DNA of 64,000 nt. Origin: Astur gentilis (Eukaryota > Chordata > Aves > Accipitriformes > Accipitridae). A program made the translations under genes and the position numbers. The DNA lies in NCBI RefSeq assembly GCF_929443795.1, contig NC_064892.1:24012234-24076233 (forward strand), written 5' to 3'. The notes under the pieces are model-generated. The model was not told where the DNA came from, searched no databases, and saw only the letters and a list, made by a program, of their open reading frames with translations. Shown here one piece after another: positions 61,255 through 64,000 of the stretch (the stretch's first letter is position 1; the number at the start of each line of letters is the position of its first letter).

Positions 61255-63671
61255 AGCATGATACGGACTCTTTAGGAAGGACAGGATTGGACAGCGAGGA
61301 GGGGGATTGCCCTTTATGTGACGCAGCAGCTGGAGTGGATGGAGCTGAGTGCATGGAGCTCTGCCTGGGGATGGATGAGGAGCCAAATGAGAGTTTATGG
61401 ATTAGGATTAAAGAGCAAAGCAAAGGTGACATTATAGTAGGAGTCTGCTAAGTCACCTAACCAGGCAGAATAAGAAGAACAGGCCCTCTACAGACAGATA
61501 GAAGTCTCACTCTCACTGGCCCTGATCTGCATCAGGGACTTCAAACATCCCAACATCTGCTGGAGGAGCAATGCCTCAGGACATAAGCAATCCAGGAGGA
61601 TCCAGCACGTTGATGATAACTTCCTCCTCCAAGTGACAAAGAAGCCCATGAGGAGAGGTGCTCTGCTGAACCGCATACCAACAAGGAGATGTTCGTCGGG
61701 GATATGAAGATCAAAGGCAGCCTTGGCTGCAGTGATCATGAGATGGTAGAGTCCAGGATCCTGAGTGCAGTGAGGAGGGTAAAGAGCAAGCTCACAACCC
61801 TGGCTTTCAGGAGAGCAGACTTTGACCTCTTCAAAGATCTGCTTGGAAAAGTCCCATGGGATAAGGACCCTCAGGGAAGAGGGGCCCAAGAAATCTGGTT
61901 GATATTCAAGGATCACCCACTCTAGGCAAAAGGGAGTCCACTCTAATGAATATAAAGCCAAGCAAAAATGTTAGGGGGCCTGTGTGGAGGAACAAAGAGC
62001 TCCTGGCCAAATTCAAACAGAAAAAGGAAGCATAGAGGGGGGAAGCAAGGATGGGTAACCTGAGAGGAACACAAACATTGTCTGGGCATCCAGGGATGAA
62101 GTTAGGAAAACTAAAGCCCAAATGGAATTTATTCTGCCCAGGGACACCGAGAAGGGCTTCTGTAAGTACCTAGGTGACAAAAGGAAGACTACGGGAAATG
62201 TGGGCCCATTGCTCAGTGAGATGGAGAACCTGGTTACACAGGACATGAAAAAGGCTGAGGTACTGAATGCCACCTTTGTCTCAGTCTTTATTAGAAAGAT
62301 CAGCCTTCAAGAATTCTGGGTCCTGGAAACCACGGGGAAAGGCTGGAGGAAGGAAAATATACCCTTGGTAGAAGAGGATCAGATAAAGGAATACTTGAGC
62401 CAACTGGACATCCATAAATCCATGGGCCCAGGTGTGATGCACCCGAGTGCTGAGGGAGCTGGCAGATGTCATTGCAAGGCCATTTTTTATAATCTTTGGT
62501 CAATAAGGACTACTGGGAGAAATGTCCAAAGACTGGAGGAAAGTAAATGTCACATCCATTTTCAAGAAGGTCAAGAAGAAGGACCCAGGGAACAGACTGG
62601 TCAGCCTCACCTTGAACCCCAGGAAGCTGGTGTAGCATCTAATCCTGGAAAGTATTTCCAGGCACATTAAGAAGAAAAAAATAATCAGGAGGAGACAGCA
62701 TGGCTTCATCAAGCAGAAGTCATGATTAACTAATTTGTTAACCACCTGTTATAAAAGGACTGGTTTGGTAGATGAAGGGACAGTAGTCTGGATGTCAGTA
62801 AGGTCTTTTGAAACTCTCTCCCATAAGATCCTCATGGAGAAGCTGTTGATGTATGGGCTGGATGAGCAGACAGGAAGGGGGGTTGAGAACTCGCTGACTG
62901 ACCAGGCCCAGAGGAAAGTGTTCAGCAGCATGAGGTCTAGCCAGAGGCCAGTACCTAGCAGTGCACCCCAGGGTGTACTCAAAGTCCTGCACCTTGGGAG
63001 GAACAACCCCAGGCACCAATAGATTATGAGGGCTATCCAACTGGAAAGCAGCTTGCCAGAAAAGGACCTGGGGGTCCTGGTGGACACAAAGTTGAATATG
63101 TGCCAACCATGTGCCCTTGCTGTAAAAAAAGCTAATGGTATCCTGGGCTGCATCAGACAAACTATTGCTAGCAGGTTGAGGGAGGTGTTCCTTCCCCTTT
63201 AATTTGGTGCTGGTGAGCCCACACCTGGAGTACTGTGTCCAGTTCTGGGCTCCTCAGTACAAGAGAGACATGGACATACTGGAAGAAGTCCAGCAAAGGG
63301 CCACAAAGATGATGAAGGGACTGGAGCATCTCTCCTATGAGGAAAGGCTGAGAGAGCTGGGATTGTTCAGCCTGGAGAAGAGAAGGCTCAGGAGGGATCT
63401 TATGAATTTATGTGAATATTTGAAGGAAAGGTGCAAAGAAGATGGAGCCAGACTCTTTTCAGTGGTGCCCAGTGACAGGACAAGAGGCAATGGGCACCAA
63501 CGGAAACACAGGAGGCTCCCTCTGAACATCAGGAAATGCTTTTTTCCTGTGAGGGTGACCGAGCACCGGCACAGGTTGCCCAGAGAGGTTGTGGGGTCTC
63601 CATCCTTGGCAGATATTCAAAAGCTGTCTGGACATGGTCCTAGGCAACCAGCTATAGATGGCCCTGCTTGA
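61255..63671 (+). pseudogene. CR1 ORF2 pseudogene (endonuclease/reverse transcriptase)
   Basis: Pieces of the retrotransposon polyprotein in several frames. Endonuclease strings LCLGMDEE (near 61357), GSLGCSDHEM (near 61720) and RRADFDLFKDLLGKVPWDK (61812-61868) are followed by 62122-62670 (HKSMGPG region), 62735-63022 and 63204-63671 (HLEYCVQFWAPQ; EERLRELGLFSLEKRRLR; RLPREVVGSPSLADIQKL). The first half of the reverse transcriptase is frameshifted repeatedly, and the deletion near 62975 removes the whole FADD active-site block. Non-functional. Confidence 0.9.
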
Positions 63672-63738
63672 GCCAGGGAGCTGGACAAGATGACCTCCAG
63701 AGGTCTCTTCCAACCTCATCCATTCTGTGATTCTGTGA
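61255..63738 (+). mobile_element. CR1 LINE, 5'-truncated, with internal deletion
   Basis: About 2.5 kb of CR1 on plus, starting inside the endonuclease region and ending in two identical octamers ATTCTGTG (63722-63737). It is more degraded than the copy at 26465. Relative to that copy it lacks about 0.2 kb between the 'QG' turn and the 'KVLHLGRNNP' string, with the junction near 62975. GC is far above the flanks. Confidence 0.95.
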
Positions 63739-64000
63739 TATGATGGATGTTTAAGATAGGCAGTGAAGGGAAAAGAAGCGGAAAAAGTAATGTGGAAGCT
63801 GAAAGACAATAAATCATTGCTAAACCTTGCTGCATCACACTCCAGTTTTCTAAGATCCAACATATCACATGTTTGATAGTTGTTTAAAACAGTGTAAGCA
63901 TCAGTAAATCACAAGTAGGTTCCTTTGGGGGGGGACAGGACAGGACTGTTTTAATGTTAGGCTTTCCTTTTCTTTCTGTTTTCCTCACTTGCATTTCTAT
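63739..64000. other. no gene seen
   Basis: AT-rich sequence with an eight-base G run at 63928-63936. Nothing recognised. Confidence 0.6.

Noticed and set aside
1..64000. CRISPR arrays, bacterial operons, riboswitches, rRNA or intact tRNA genes
   Set aside because: None seen. The repeats, splice signals and composition are those of a vertebrate chromosome, and no regularly spaced direct repeats with unique spacers or cloverleaf with intact A and B boxes was found.

Overview
The window looks like an AT-rich stretch of a bird chromosome, mostly intron or intergenic DNA. The evidence is the repeat content: several CR1 LINEs, two plus-strand copies ending in the typical tandem ATTCTRTG octamers, and solo LTRs of families I recognise as common in avian genomes. 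No Alu, B1/B2 or L1 elements were seen. I do not name a species.

Host gene content is very low. The only convincing host coding segment is one internal exon at 53036-53192 (+), 157 bp, with strong splice sites, encoding 52 residues of a protein I do not recognise. If it is real, at least the flanking tens of kilobases are introns. All longer open frames outside it are CR1 ORF2 debris, LTR sequence, simple repeats or chance.

Layout: 1-10.3 kb holds a CR1 fragment with an internal deletion (1.56-2.03 kb), paired hairpins (2.7 kb), a G-run (3.97 kb), a minus-strand LTR with TATA box and poly(A) signal (4.75-5.45 kb) and unclassified DNA. Two related ~0.58 kb solo LTRs lie at 10.27-10.86 (-) and 14.24-14.82 kb (+). 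A 212-bp GAAA/GGAA microsatellite is at 17.2 kb. Two minus-strand CR1 copies occupy 19.35-19.53 and 20.16-22.5 kb. A possible tRNA-derived SINE and a promoter-like island sit at 24.4-25.1 kb. The longest CR1 (about 3.03 kb, +) is at 26.47-29.49 kb. Further LTRs are at 32.5 kb, 34.04-35.16 kb (1.1 kb), 44.83-45.43 kb and 55.03-55.62 kb. A candidate conserved non-coding element is at 40.5-40.9 kb, a CR1 tail at 50.03-50.26 kb, the exon at 53.04-53.19 kb, a purine-rich LTR-like island at 56.25-56.69 kb and another CR1 at 61.26-63.74 kb.

Nothing here works as a gene system. The CR1 copies are dead: every copy that should carry the reverse transcriptase active-site box has lost or altered it. The retroviral elements are solo LTRs without internal genes. 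I found no clear undescribed biological system. The best leads are the unidentified exon, the promoter-like island at 24.7-25.1 kb, the complex segment at 40.5-40.9 kb, and the two sub-families of 0.58 kb LTR that share ends but differ in the middle.
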